A stretch of 64,000 bases of DNA, from contig NZ_JAAORA010000008.1 in NCBI RefSeq assembly GCF_011601315.1, positions 1-64,000 on the forward strand, in the 5' to 3' direction. The stretch is from Candidatus Chlorobium masyuteum (GTDB lineage Bacteria > Bacteroidota > Chlorobiia > Chlorobiales > Chlorobiaceae). Position 1 is the first letter of the stretch. Each line of letters opens with the position of its first letter. A program made the translations under genes and the position numbers. The notes beneath the pieces were generated by a model. That model searched no databases and had not been told where the DNA came from. It was given only the letters and a program-made list of their open reading frames with translations. Positions 41,585 through 50,835 of the stretch are shown piece after piece.

Positions 41585-42208
41585 TTATTCTCCGCCACTC
41601 TTTTCCTGCTGTGCTGCCTCAGCTGCCTTCTTCTCTTTCTCTGCCAGTGCCTTTGCCTGAAGTTCAGCATTCTTGCGTTTCTTGGCCTCAGCCTCCTGAT
41701 TCGTCAGATTACCGAAATGGTAGAGCAGGTTCTGGCGGTCAAACTGTGAAAAGTCGCTGACCGGTGTGTGCACCAGGCAGTCGGTCGGACATACATTGGT
41801 ACAGAGGCCGCAGGTCATGCATTTGGCTGTATCAATATCAAATACGGGAACCCAGAACTTTTTCTGCTGTCCGTCAGAGGTCTTTCCGCAAACCGCAAGG
41901 TCATCGGGCGCCACCTTGATGGTCTCGATGGTAATACAGCTTATCGGGCAGGCTCTTTCGCACTGGCCGCAACCGATGCAGTCCTCAATATTGTTGTAGA
42001 GGCGGTACCGCCCGTTCAAAGGGGTAGGAATGACCTCTCTTGGATACTGCAGGGTACAGAGTCCGTCAACCTGACGAAAATAGTCAACATCGTCAACACC
42101 GGCATCACCCTTGCGCTTTGTAGCATTGAAAAAATGCTTGAGGGTGATTCCCAATCCGGTGGCAATCGTGACTGCTCCGGTTTTTATATTGCTGAAATAC
42201 TCACTCAT
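41585..42208 (-). CDS. nuoI: NADH-quinone oxidoreductase subunit I (two 4Fe-4S clusters)
   Basis: 207 residues. Two ferredoxin motifs, CIGCGQCERACP (77-88) and CMTCGLCTNVCP (130-141), bind clusters N6a and N6b. The C-terminus carries a Lys/Ala/Glu-rich tail of about 40 residues (EAEAKKRKNAELQAK onward) that is absent from most NuoI. It passes electrons from the peripheral donor site to NuoB. Because NuoEFG are missing, this subunit is a likely docking site for reduced ferredoxin (inference, as proposed for other 11-subunit complexes). Confidence 0.94.
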   Translation of the reverse strand: MSEYFSNIKTGAVTIATGLGITLKHFFNATKRKGDAGVDDVDYFRQVDGLCTLQYPREVIPTPLNGRYRLYNNIEDCIGCGQCERACPISCITIETIKVAPDDLAVCGKTSDGQQKKFWVPVFDIDTAKCMTCGLCTNVCPTDCLVHTPVSDFSQFDRQNLLYHFGNLTNQEAEAKKRKNAELQAKALAEKEKKAAEAAQQEKSGGE

Positions 42209-42251
42209 AATCTAATGGACATTTCTTTCCTGCATTGACTGTTGAACACGC

Positions 42252-43370
42252 TTACGGTACATAGATTTCCCAGATCGCCGTCAGCACAAAGCTGACAAAG
42301 GCAAACGGGGTCAGAACTTTCCAGCAGAGGTACATAAGCTGGTCAACCCTCAGGCGGGGAAGCGTCCAGCGCAGCCACATCTGCACAAAAATAAAGAAGA
42401 ACCCTTTCATGACCATCCAGAAGACACCCCAGACCGGGCCGTTGGTCATATCATTCAGAGCAAAGGATCCGATATTGGGAAGCGGTGAGTTCCATCCTCC
42501 GAGAAAGACGATGGAGATGATGGCTGAAACCATAAACATGCTGCCGTACTCTGCAAGAAAGATGACGGCGAACTTCATGCCGGAGTATTCGGTAAAGTAA
42601 CCGGCCACCAGCTCGGATTCCGCTTCGGGAATATCAAACGGGGCGCGGTTGACCTCTGCAAGCGAGGCGATAAAGTAGATCAGGAACGGAAGCCAGGCAA
42701 TCGGCGACTGAAAGAGGAAAAAGTTGGCAAATCCCCATGAACCGGATTGCATAAGATTGATCTGCTGCATATCAAGCGTACCGGCCATCATGGCGCCGCA
42801 GAGCAGGGCGATAGCCGCCGGAATCTCATAACTGACGATCTGGGCAACACTGCGGACTGCACCGTAAAGCGACCACTTGTTATTCGAACCCCATCCGGCA
42901 GCAAGAATACCGACCACCTCGATGGAGACAATGCCGATGGCAAAAAAGAGACCGACATTCAGGCTTGCACCGATAAAGGCGGGGCTGAACGGGAGCACGG
43001 CATAGGCAAGGAAGGAACCGACAAAGAGGATGCCGGGTCCAATAACAAAGAGAAACTTGTCGGCTGAAGAGGGAACAATGTCCTCTTTCTGCAGAAGCTT
43101 CAGGATATCGGCAAGGGTCTGCAGGATGCCCCACTTTCCAACCTCCATAGGACCGAGACGATCCTGCATGAAGGCAGAGATTTTCCGTTCGCCGTATACA
43201 CCGTAGGTTAGTGCATAGACAGCAATAAAAACAAGCGGGATGGCTGCAAGAATAACCATACCGAGAGGCAGACCCATCGGAGCAAAACCGGTAAGCGCTT
43301 CCGACCAGGCATTAAGACTGTTACCCATAAGAAAAGGCATGCTAAATTGCGATAAAGCGGTTACACTCAT
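42252..43370 (-). CDS. nuoH: NADH-quinone oxidoreductase subunit H
   Basis: 372 residues, eight membrane helices, forming the quinone chamber at the membrane interface. Motifs include the loop segment [19 protein letters not shown] (about 70-88), [18 protein letters not shown] (about 240-257) and [19 protein letters not shown] near the end. The start overlaps the nuoD stop by 4 bases. Confidence 0.95.
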   Translation of the reverse strand: MSVTALSQFSMPFLMGNSLNAWSEALTGFAPMGLPLGMVILAAIPLVFIAVYALTYGVYGERKISAFMQDRLGPMEVGKWGILQTLADILKLLQKEDIVPSSADKFLFVIGPGILFVGSFLAYAVLPFSPAFIGASLNVGLFFAIGIVSIEVVGILAAGWGSNNKWSLYGAVRSVAQIVSYEIPAAIALLCGAMMAGTLDMQQINLMQSGSWGFANFFLFQSPIAWLPFLIYFIASLAEVNRAPFDIPEAESELVAGYFTEYSGMKFAVIFLAEYGSMFMVSAIISIVFLGGWNSPLPNIGSFALNDMTNGPVWGVFWMVMKGFFFIFVQMWLRWTLPRLRVDQLMYLCWKVLTPFAFVSFVLTAIWEIYVP

Positions 43371-44569
43371 CTGTCAACCTCCCCGAGCACGATATCGATG
43401 CTGCCGATAATGGCAACAAGATCAGGTATCAACTGACCTTTGGAAAGATCCTTCATGGCTGAAAGATTGACAAAGCAGGATGAACGGGCTTTGCAGCGGA
43501 GCGGTTTGGTTGATTTCCCATCGCTCTGGATGTAAAATCCAAGCTCGCCGCGAGGGTTCTCCGCCCTGCCGTAAACCTCTCCGGCTTTTGGACGAATGCG
43601 TTTCGGTACCGCCGCTTTCGGATCAAACCCTTCAGCGGATGGCATTTTGGAGATACACTGCTCAATAATGTTCAGGCTCTCCTCAATTTCAAGGGCACGG
43701 ACAAGGTGACGTGAAAGACAGTCACCGATCTCCGAGTGGCGTCCGTCAGGCACACAGACCTTGAAATCAAGCTCGGGATAGACCGAGTAGGGGTCGTTTC
43801 TTCTCAGATCCCACTTGACGCCGGAGCCGCGGAGCATCGGACCGCTCCAGCCGTAGTTGATGGCTACGTCGGCAGGCATGATGCCGATACCGATGGTACG
43901 CTTGATAAAGATTTCGTTTTCCGTGAGCAGGCGGTAAAGCTCTTTGGCCTGCGGACGGAAGTAATCAACAAACTCCTTGACCCGCTTGGTGAAATCGGCC
44001 GGGATATCCTGCGAGAGGCCGCCGATCCATATATAGTTATAGAGCATTCGTGCGCCGGATGCCCATTCAAGCAGGGAGAGGATATGTTCACGGTCACGGA
44101 AACAGAAGAGAAACGGGGTGAAGGCACCGAGATCGATGCCGTAGGTACCGATAGCCACAAGGTGTGATGCTATGCGGTTCAGCTCGGCCACAATAACGCG
44201 GATAAACTCGACACGCCTCGGGATTTCGATATCGAGCAGCTTCTCGACCGTGATGGCATAGGCGAACTCGCTGTTCATGCCGGAGAGGTAGTCCATCCTG
44301 TCGGTGTAGGGAACAATCGCCGGATAGTCAACATTCTCGCAATACTTCTCAAAACAGCGGTGCAGATAGCCGAGATAGGGCTCTGCTTCGGTGATCACCT
44401 CACCATCGGTAAGACACTCCAGCTTGAGAACACCGTGGGTTGACGGATGCTGGGGGCCCATGGCCAGAACCATCTGGTCGGTTGCAAGGTCCTTTTCAAT
44501 GACAACGACATTGTCCTCTTTTCGGGTAACCCTGACCGAACCCAGTCCAGCTATATCTAATTCCTGCAT
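43367..44569 (-). CDS. nuoD: NADH-quinone oxidoreductase subunit D
   Basis: 400 residues. The quinone-site histidine lies in [14 protein letters not shown] (37-50). It is distantly related to the hydrogenase large subunit, but the nickel cysteines are absent, as expected. It is a separate protein from NuoC here, not fused as in E. coli. It ends [16 protein letters not shown]. Confidence 0.95.
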   Translation of the reverse strand: MQELDIAGLGSVRVTRKEDNVVVIEKDLATDQMVLAMGPQHPSTHGVLKLECLTDGEVITEAEPYLGYLHRCFEKYCENVDYPAIVPYTDRMDYLSGMNSEFAYAITVEKLLDIEIPRRVEFIRVIVAELNRIASHLVAIGTYGIDLGAFTPFLFCFRDREHILSLLEWASGARMLYNYIWIGGLSQDIPADFTKRVKEFVDYFRPQAKELYRLLTENEIFIKRTIGIGIMPADVAINYGWSGPMLRGSGVKWDLRRNDPYSVYPELDFKVCVPDGRHSEIGDCLSRHLVRALEIEESLNIIEQCISKMPSAEGFDPKAAVPKRIRPKAGEVYGRAENPRGELGFYIQSDGKSTKPLRCKARSSCFVNLSAMKDLSKGQLIPDLVAIIGSIDIVLGEVDR

Positions 44570-44602
44570 ACGTGAGCTGCTTTTTACTGTTATAATCTTT
44601 TT

Positions 44603-45121
44603 TTAGTAGGGTACCTTTATTCCGTGGTAGCTCTCCTGTACCTTGTAATCCTTGCGAAGCGGGAACCCTTCCCAGTCATCCGGGCAGAGAATCCTTCTGA
44701 AATCGGGATGGCCGGTAAAGTTGATACCGAACATGTCATAAGCCTCCCGTTCATGCCAGTTTGCTGTGTGCCATACGCACGAAACGGTCGGGATAGCTCC
44801 CCCGCTGCGCGGGCAGCTGACCTTTACGGCAAGCCGGTGACCGAAAACGCCAAGCGACTCAAGGTTGCAGACAATGCCGAGCTTCTCTTCAGGAAAATAA
44901 TCAACACCCGAGAGGCAGGCCATGTAATTGAATTTCAGCTTTGCATGATCACGCATGAAGAGCGCAATATCCTGCCAGAGCGAAGCATCAAGCACTTCAA
45001 AAAACGGCATGGTCGCGTTACCGTCAAACTCTGATACGGCACTGCCGAACTGCTCCCGAATAATCGCGTATGCTGCAGCACTCTCTTCAACCGACTGCGA
45101 AATAACTGTTCCTTCTGCCAT
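44603..45121 (-). CDS. nuoC: NADH-quinone oxidoreductase subunit C
   Basis: 172 residues. The signature segment WHEREAYDMFGINFTGHPDFRRIL (about 120-145) and WEGFPLRKDY are clear. It stabilises the NuoB/NuoD module on the cytoplasmic side. It sits between nuoB and nuoD with short gaps. Confidence 0.94.
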   Translation of the reverse strand: MAEGTVISQSVEESAAAYAIIREQFGSAVSEFDGNATMPFFEVLDASLWQDIALFMRDHAKLKFNYMACLSGVDYFPEEKLGIVCNLESLGVFGHRLAVKVSCPRSGGAIPTVSCVWHTANWHEREAYDMFGINFTGHPDFRRILCPDDWEGFPLRKDYKVQESYHGIKVPY

Positions 45122-45144
45122 CTGACTTCAAGCCTTGTTTTTAG

Positions 45145-45714
45145 TTATGCTCCGACTGCCTTGCGCTCCTCAGCAATAAGAGCCTGGGGATCAACACTCT
45201 TCTCTGCCAGTTTTTTCAGAGCATCAGCTCTTGAGAGCCCGATCTGCTCCATGCGGATAAGCTCCTGAATCTTCATGAGACCGCCGATAAGCGCTTCAGG
45301 CCGCGGAGGGCAACCCGGTACATAGACATCAACAGGAATAACCCGGTCCACACCCTTGAGCACATGGTATCCATGCTCCCAGTAGGGTCCGCCGCAGTTG
45401 GAACAGCTCCCCATGGAGAGCACATAACGGGGTTCAGGCATCTGCTCGTAGAGACGCACAACCCGTTCGGCCATCTTCATGGTAACGGTACCGGCAACAA
45501 TCATAAGGTCGGACTGACGGGGGGAGGAACGGGGGAAAATACCGAAACGCTCGAGGTCATAGTTGGATGCGTTGGTAGCCATCATCTCGATAGCACAACA
45601 GGCAAGACCGAAACCCATCGGCCAGATTGATGACAGACGAGCCCAGTTCAGGACGTTGTCAACCGATGTCACCAGCACGTTATGCTTTGTTATTCCGGCA
45701 TCAAGTAAACCCAT
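45145..45714 (-). CDS. nuoB: NADH-quinone oxidoreductase subunit B (cluster N2)
   Basis: 189 residues. Cluster N2 ligands are the vicinal Cys39-Cys40 in [10 protein letters not shown], Cys104 in [12 protein letters not shown] and Cys135 in [11 protein letters not shown]. This is the last cluster before quinone. The approximately 30-residue C-terminal extension is helical and charged. Confidence 0.95.
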   Translation of the reverse strand: MGLLDAGITKHNVLVTSVDNVLNWARLSSIWPMGFGLACCAIEMMATNASNYDLERFGIFPRSSPRQSDLMIVAGTVTMKMAERVVRLYEQMPEPRYVLSMGSCSNCGGPYWEHGYHVLKGVDRVIPVDVYVPGCPPRPEALIGGLMKIQELIRMEQIGLSRADALKKLAEKSVDPQALIAEERKAVGA

Positions 45715-45742
45715 AACCTAAAGTAAATATGGTGAATAGTAG

Positions 45743-46174
45743 TTAATTCCCGAGTGTGGAGGTTTTTCGTACCGGCATTTCAGGCATCTTCGGAATGTTC
45801 GGAGTTGGCCTGACCCAGTCGAGATCACCTTTTACCCATGCATAAACAAGGCCGAGCACAAGAATGCCGGCAAACAGAAGCGCCTCAACAAGAGCGAACT
45901 CTCCAAGTTGCTTGAAAACCGTAGCCCAGGGGAAAAGAAAAACAACCTCAACGTCAAAAATGATAAAGATAAGGGCGACGACATAAAAGCGGATGTTGAA
46001 CTTGACCCAGGCACTGCCGACAGCCTCTTCGCCGCACTCGTAGGTTGAGTTCTTGGCCGGATTGGGTCTCTGGGGGCGCAGCATACGGGCGGTAAGAAAA
46101 CCACCGGCTACAAAAACAATTCCAAGGGCAAGGAAAACAAAGACATTGCCAAAATTACTCAGCGTCTGGTCCAT
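45743..46174 (-). CDS. nuoA: NADH-quinone oxidoreductase subunit A
   Basis: 143 residues, three membrane helices, with the family motif [20 protein letters not shown] (41-60) and [12 protein letters not shown] (about 74-85). First gene of the nuo operon. The 215 bases upstream hold the terminator of the preceding gene, followed by the presumed promoter. Confidence 0.95.
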   Translation of the reverse strand: MDQTLSNFGNVFVFLALGIVFVAGGFLTARMLRPQRPNPAKNSTYECGEEAVGSAWVKFNIRFYVVALIFIIFDVEVVFLFPWATVFKQLGEFALVEALLFAGILVLGLVYAWVKGDLDWVRPTPNIPKMPEMPVRKTSTLGN

Positions 46175-46291
46175 GGAGAACTATTTGATTTTAATCCCGG
46201 GCTGTCTGGAAACAATTGGAGATCCTGTAGCGATAACGTTCAACCAGGAGCGCAAATATAAAAAAAATTTCTTTCCGACACAGAAAAAAAA

Positions 46292-46316
46292 ACCGGCGTT
46301 CTCATCCAATGCCGGT
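46292..46316 (-). terminator. Rho-independent terminator upstream of nuoA
   Basis: ACCGGCGTT (46292-46300) pairs with AATGCCGGT (46308-46316), 8 of 9 bases. On the minus strand it is followed by a run of about nine T. It ends the transcript of the 48.9-46.4 kb gene group before the nuo promoter. Confidence 0.85.
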
Positions 46317-46389
46317 CTCTGTGCGAAAATCACAATTGTGAAGGGTAAAACTAACATTATTTCACTATTCACAAAACTCTTTTAGTCTG

Positions 46390-46641
46390 TTACTGACTGC
46401 CGCTCTTGATTTTATCGCCCAAACGAATAAAAAGCCTTAATAAAACAAGAGTAACAAGGATGGCGATGAACAGAATAATGGAGTGGGCTGCAATCCATGA
46501 TCCGGTAAAAGCACTCAGTGCCGTGCCGAATGTCGCGGTAATCAGCAGCCAGATGATCGGAAGCCACGCCACACCGACAACCGCCGTGAGGGTGGGTTTC
46601 ATAAACCGCTTGCGCGTCTCTTTATCAGGGAAAAATTTCAT
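46390..46641 (-). CDS. Small two-helix membrane protein of unknown function
   Basis: 83 residues. A basic N-terminus (MKFFPDKETRKRFMKP) is followed by two hydrophobic helices at about 17-38 and 52-72, and then a charged end RLGDKIKSG. There are no catalytic motifs. It closes the group hemH-TPR-this gene, with only 6 bases between the TPR stop and its start, so it is probably co-transcribed. No family is recognised. Confidence 0.7.
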   Translation of the reverse strand: MKFFPDKETRKRFMKPTLTAVVGVAWLPIIWLLITATFGTALSAFTGSWIAAHSIILFIAILVTLVLLRLFIRLGDKIKSGSQ

Positions 46642-46647
46642 ATTTGA

Positions 46648-47232
46648 TTAAAAATAGAGGCTTCCTATCTGTTCCGCCATTTCGGCGTCAAGTGTTTTCA
46701 GAATTTCATACTCCTTTTTCAGCCCGGCCATATCACCTCTCGACAGATAGTACATGGCAATCTTGTAGTGTGATTCAACACTCTCAGGCTCAAGCCGGAG
46801 GGCCGACTCAAAGGCCTCTTTTGCCTTCTCATACTCCCCGAGATCAAGCCAGGTATCGCCTATTACGCCATAGACTCCTGCATATCCGGGATCAATATCG
46901 AGGGCTTTCTGCAGGGTCTTCAGGGCTTCCTCCTCCTTGCCGAGCGTTAACTGCACAAAACCAAGGTGCTTGTATGCCTCAAGAAAGCCGGGGTCAACGG
47001 CAATGGTTTTCAGCAGATCACAACCCGCTTTCCGGAAATTGCTCATGGAGAGATTGGTCACCGCCCTGGCGTAGAGTGCTTGTGCATCACGCCGGTTCAG
47101 CTCAAGAACCCGGTTGAGCAGGAGAAGCGCATCACTGTTGCGCTGCTCGTGCATGCAGTCGAGTGCCTGCTCATAGAGCGTGCGCGTATCAAGGGAGTCC
47201 GTTTCCCGCTCTCTCTGTTCTTTGCCATCCAT
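46648..47232 (-). CDS. TPR-repeat protein
   Basis: 194 residues from the ATG at 47232 (a longer frame runs into hemH). Five or so tetratricopeptide repeats are visible by their W/Y-LG-Y-A-A-P pattern, for example GFLEAYKHLGFVQLTLGKEE and DTWLDLGEYEKAKEAFESAL. No signal peptide or membrane helix is present. TPR arrays hold partner proteins; the partner is unknown. The start lies 2 bases from the ferrochelatase stop, so the two are coupled. Confidence 0.85.
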   Translation of the reverse strand: MDGKEQRERETDSLDTRTLYEQALDCMHEQRNSDALLLLNRVLELNRRDAQALYARAVTNLSMSNFRKAGCDLLKTIAVDPGFLEAYKHLGFVQLTLGKEEEALKTLQKALDIDPGYAGVYGVIGDTWLDLGEYEKAKEAFESALRLEPESVESHYKIAMYYLSRGDMAGLKKEYEILKTLDAEMAEQIGSLYF

Positions 47233-47233
47233 A

Positions 47234-48334
47234 TTATTCAATGTAGCTGAATTTTTTCGGTTTCGGCTCAATACGCCCGGCAGGTGTTTCCATCGCATCT
47301 TGCAGATTGTCCAGCCATTGCAGCTCTGCGAGGACCTTTTCGCCGAGCCAGCGGCCAAAATCGGGATCGTCGTTTATGCAACGAACATACTGGGCAACCG
47401 GAAAACCGGCCTTGTCGAGGCGTTTTTTTGCATCGTACTCGGTTTCGCTGTTGTCGGCAAAAAAACCGTAGGGAAACATGACCACTCCTTCGTAGCCCTC
47501 CTCCCGGTAATCCTCCAATGCTTTTTCAATGGTCTCGGCAGTCCACTCCCCTCCGTTGGAGTGGTTAATGCACCCCTGGCGAACATCAGTAAAAATATTC
47601 CGGGGATCCGCCATAATCTTCTGCTTCATCACCTCGAAGAATGCGATGGTCTCTTCAAGACCGGTAAAGACCTTCGGGGGATTGCCATGCCGGTCCCTGA
47701 CCAGAGTACCATGAATGACAAGGACAAGACCGATCTTTCCGCCCCCTTTCAGGCTCCGGATCTTTTGGGAGAGCTGTAAAAAGAGGTAGTCAATATAGAT
47801 CCGGTGCAGAGCGTCATCACTCCAGAGCTTGCTCATCACCTTTACCAGGGCAAAACTCCCCTCACCGCAGACATCCATAACCATCTGGCAGGCCACACCG
47901 CAGGAGAATGCGGACTCAACAGGAATCATCGGTACCACAACTATGCCGTCGTACTCTTTTCGCATCACGGCAAGCATATCGTCAAGGTAGGGTGGAACAA
48001 AGTAGTAGGCATCAAATACCCTGACATCAGCTTTTGCCAGAAATCCGCTGCCACATCTGCCGAGAGCCGCCTCAAGTGTTTTAGCCTGAGCCCGGTTGAT
48101 GGCAATAAGCTTTGAACGGTAACGATTGAGCTTCCAGTTGATATAGTGCTTGGTCGAACGGTAATCAGCAATAAAATAGATCAGGGCAGCCGGCACCTTG
48201 ACAATCTGGCGGGTAACGACCAGAAGAATCCGTCTCGAACTGGGCCAAAGATTCCTGATCGTCAGCTTGTCAACCTCTCCGTATGTTGTAACAACAACGG
48301 CATATCTCTTGCGCTTCACAACCCCGTCCACCAT
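47234..48334 (-). CDS. hemH: Ferrochelatase
   Basis: 366 residues. The enzyme inserts Fe2+ into protoporphyrin IX. The catalytic His208 lies in VLVIHGTLVRDRHGNPP (205-220). The second active-site segment is seen as FPYGFFADNSETEYDAKKR (about 287-305). The sequence is divergent from proteobacterial HemH, with several extra cysteines (SCGVACQMVMDVCG, 144-157) that might bind a metal cluster; this is uncertain. It overlaps the end of the membrane protein gene by 19 bases. A related chelatase of other specificity cannot be excluded. Confidence 0.8.
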   Translation of the reverse strand: MVDGVVKRKRYAVVVTTYGEVDKLTIRNLWPSSRRILLVVTRQIVKVPAALIYFIADYRSTKHYINWKLNRYRSKLIAINRAQAKTLEAALGRCGSGFLAKADVRVFDAYYFVPPYLDDMLAVMRKEYDGIVVVPMIPVESAFSCGVACQMVMDVCGEGSFALVKVMSKLWSDDALHRIYIDYLFLQLSQKIRSLKGGGKIGLVLVIHGTLVRDRHGNPPKVFTGLEETIAFFEVMKQKIMADPRNIFTDVRQGCINHSNGGEWTAETIEKALEDYREEGYEGVVMFPYGFFADNSETEYDAKKRLDKAGFPVAQYVRCINDDPDFGRWLGEKVLAELQWLDNLQDAMETPAGRIEPKPKKFSYIE

Positions 48335-48909
48335 TTTAGCTCGGTAAAGATCACGGAAAAGCCGACAATACCGCCAATAAGGGTCTGCATGAAATTATGT
48401 GCTTTCAAATGGATTCTGGACCACATGAGAAGGGGTACAAGCAGGAGAAGCCATAAAGAGACAGCGCCGAACTGCAAAAAAAGCAGCGCAACCGAGGAGG
48501 TAAAGGTGAAGAGGTGAATACTGATTTTCCACTGAAGGGTTACCAGCAGAATAAAAACCATATTGACCGCATTGAAGAGAAGAATGCCTGAAAGCAGAGC
48601 CGGAGCATCAAGATGCTTCATAAACTCGTAACCGAGGGCGTTGATGGCCACCAGTACCAGGAGCGGCAGAAAGCGCTGCTCGCGGAAGGTGATATTGTAA
48701 TCGGAGACCTTCCCTATTTTTTTAAGACCGAAGATCAGAAGCATGGGAACAATCGTGCTCGAAAGAAAAAGCACCATCAGGTAGGAGATGTTGTGCGGGT
48801 CGGCACGGTATCCCAGCAGCACAATCGTTGTATAGACTGCCGGAGCAACCACAACCGGATTGATCACCCATGAAATAAAGTTTGCAAAACGTTTTAGATC
48901 AAACTGCAT
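48316..48909 (-). CDS. PAP2-like membrane protein
   Basis: 197 residues from MQFDLKRF at 48909; a GTG at 48957 would add 16 residues. Six hydrophobic segments are present. The late motifs KISIHLFTFTS and SRIHLKAHNFMQTLIGG resemble the second and third phosphatase motifs of the PAP2 family (Ser-x-His and Ser-Arg-x5-His), although Gln replaces the usual Asp. It may be a lipid phosphatase or an inactive relative. It is transcribed with hemH, which it overlaps. Confidence 0.65.
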   Translation of the reverse strand: MQFDLKRFANFISWVINPVVVAPAVYTTIVLLGYRADPHNISYLMVLFLSSTIVPMLLIFGLKKIGKVSDYNITFREQRFLPLLVLVAINALGYEFMKHLDAPALLSGILLFNAVNMVFILLVTLQWKISIHLFTFTSSVALLFLQFGAVSLWLLLLVPLLMWSRIHLKAHNFMQTLIGGIVGFSVIFTELKWWTGL

Positions 48910-49024
48910 GGGCACATGACGAAATAATCGGGAATAAATAATTTTCTTGCGGCACACCCTGAAAAGTATGTCGAAAGATAGTTTTTATTAAAATAAAATC
49001 CACGTATATTCGTAGTCTCACGTT

Positions 49025-49106
49025 GCGAGAGTGGTGAAATTGGTATACACGCTAGTCTTAGGAACTAGTGCCGTGAGGCGTAAGGGTTCGAGTCCCTTCT
49101 CTCGCA
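49025..49106 (+). tRNA. tRNA-Leu (anticodon UAG)
   Basis: Acceptor stem GCGAGAG (49025-49031) pairs with CTCTCGC (49099-49105), with discriminator A. The anticodon stem CTAGT/ACTAG surrounds the loop CTTAGGA, so the anticodon is UAG. The long variable arm typical of tRNA-Leu and the GGTTCGAGTCC T-arm are present. CCA is not encoded (CAA follows). Confidence 0.95.
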
Positions 49107-49121
49107 CAAACATGAGAAGAT

Positions 49122-49208
49122 GCCAAAGTGGCGGAACTGGTAGACGCGCTGGACTCAAAATCCAGTGGGTGCAAACTCGTGTGGGTTCGAGTCCCACCTT
49201 TGGTACCA
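49122..49208 (+). tRNA. tRNA-Leu (anticodon CAA)
   Basis: Acceptor GCCAAAG pairs with CTTTGGT (first pair G-U). The anticodon stem CTGGA/TCCAG holds the loop CTCAAAA, giving CAA. It has a long variable arm and GGTTCGAGTCC. Unlike its neighbour, it encodes CCA (49206-49208). It lies 15 bases after the first tRNA-Leu and they are probably co-transcribed. Confidence 0.95.
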
Positions 49209-49276
49209 ACAACAACAAAAGGGTCGCCATTAGCTGACAGCGGCGACCTCAAGCATTTTACCGGGACACTCTCTTC

Positions 49277-49792
49277 ATGGATAGAATGTATTCGCCGTGG
49301 CGTGAAGTATACATGCAGTCATTCAAGGATGACAAGCCTGCCGGTGCGAACGGAAAATCAGTGTTCGCTGATATTCCTCCCGAGGAGGATGAGAAGCGTT
49401 TTGTGCTCTACCGGGCAAAAAAGTGCTTCATCATCATGAACCTCTACCCATACAACTGCGGACACCTCATGGTGATCCCCTACCTCCAGACTCCTGATTT
49501 CACCGACCTTGATCACGAAACAAAACTTGAGGTCATGGAGTTGACCGACCTGTGTATCCAGGCGCTCAAACTCACGCTCAGACCGCAGGGATTCAATTTC
49601 GGAGCGAATCTCGGCAGGGTCGCAGGAGGAAGCGTTGACACCCACATTCACTTCCATATCGTACCCCGCTGGGAGGGTGACACCAATTTCATGCCGGTGC
49701 TTGCTGATGCAAAAGTGCTCAGCAATGACCTCCGCTCCACCTACAGCAAGCTGAAAGAGGCTATCGCAGAGCTTACAAAGCCAAAGGCATAG
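49277..49792 (+). CDS. HIT-family nucleotide hydrolase or phosphorylase
   Basis: 171 residues. The histidine triad His123-x-His125-x-His127 is in THIHFHIVPRW. The upstream NLYPYNCGHLMVIP segment is typical of the Ap4A phosphorylase-like HIT branch found in many bacteria. It would cleave dinucleoside polyphosphates or AMP conjugates. It lies just downstream of the tRNA pair, and the next gene begins 15 bases after its stop. Confidence 0.9.
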   Translation: MDRMYSPWREVYMQSFKDDKPAGANGKSVFADIPPEEDEKRFVLYRAKKCFIIMNLYPYNCGHLMVIPYLQTPDFTDLDHETKLEVMELTDLCIQALKLTLRPQGFNFGANLGRVAGGSVDTHIHFHIVPRWEGDTNFMPVLADAKVLSNDLRSTYSKLKEAIAELTKPKA

Positions 49793-49806
49793 CAGCCTTC
49801 CGGCCG

Positions 49807-50754
49807 ATGGAACAGACCCCCTGCCCCCTCTCCGGCACGACAGCATTTACCCCTTTTCTGCAGGTTCCCGACCGCTTTGATCCTTCCGGTAAAGTTCTCT
49901 GGCAGCTGGTTCGATCTACAGCTTCCGGACTTGTCATGCTCAATCCCCGACCGGAGAGCACCGAAATGGCGGTTCACTACCATCGCGGCAGCTACGATCC
50001 ACACTTGCAGGCCGGAACAGGAAGCTCACCCGCACAAAGAGCCTATCTTGCCGCAAGAAAGCTCTTGACGGGTTACAGGGCATCTTTTGTGCTGAAAGGG
50101 GCGCCTGCTCCCCCGCAAGGACTCTCGATTCTTGAAATAGGGTGCTCCACAGGAGAGCTGCTCAGGCATCTGCACCGGATAAAGGGGATCCCGAAAGAGC
50201 AGCTTTATGGCGTCGAACCGGAGAGCAATGCCGCTGAATACGCAAGGAACAGCTTCGGATTGCATATCGCTCAATCAATTGAGGATATACGGCTCAAAAA
50301 CCGGCTGTTTGACCGTATTGTGCTCTGGCATACGCTGGAACATATTCACGATCTCCATGAAACCGTAGCGTTTGCTGGAGAGCGGCTGCAGGAAGACGGG
50401 ATGCTTGTGCTTGCGCTTCCGAACCCGGAAAGCCATGATGCCCGCCACTACAAGGAGAACTGGATCGCCTGGGACGCGCCGCGCCATCTCTACCACTTCG
50501 TGCCGAAAACAGTTGAAAAGCTGCTCGAACAGCATCATCTGGAGCTTGTCACCTGCCAGCCATACCTGCCCGACTCGCTCTACAACTCGATCAACAGCGA
50601 AAAGCTTCGCTGTACAAGAGAGAAGCACCGCTTTACGCTACCGAAGATGGGAGCCGCACTGCTGCAGGCCGCGGCTGCCGTTGCCACAGGAATGCTGCAA
50701 CCGCTGAAGGCTTCGAGTATTGTCTATTTTGTGAGGAAAAAGAGAAAGACATGA
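49807..50754 (+). CDS. SAM-dependent methyltransferase (Methyltransf_23 type)
   Basis: 315 residues. SAM motif I is LEIGCSTGELLRHLHR (about 110-125). Later segments RIVLWHTLEHIHDLHETV and GMLVLALPNPESHDARHY are typical of the class that methylates sugars, lipids or small molecules. The first 60 residues form an extra N-terminal part with Cys6. It is co-directional with the HIT gene; the substrate is unknown. Confidence 0.85.
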   Translation: MEQTPCPLSGTTAFTPFLQVPDRFDPSGKVLWQLVRSTASGLVMLNPRPESTEMAVHYHRGSYDPHLQAGTGSSPAQRAYLAARKLLTGYRASFVLKGAPAPPQGLSILEIGCSTGELLRHLHRIKGIPKEQLYGVEPESNAAEYARNSFGLHIAQSIEDIRLKNRLFDRIVLWHTLEHIHDLHETVAFAGERLQEDGMLVLALPNPESHDARHYKENWIAWDAPRHLYHFVPKTVEKLLEQHHLELVTCQPYLPDSLYNSINSEKLRCTREKHRFTLPKMGAALLQAAAAVATGMLQPLKASSIVYFVRKKRKT

Positions 50755-50835
50755 AGGACAGCAGGATCAACAGGGACGAATAAAGAATGAAGAGCTCTCC
50801 CCTCCTGAGAATAGACAACAGCAGGGGGCGTGGTC

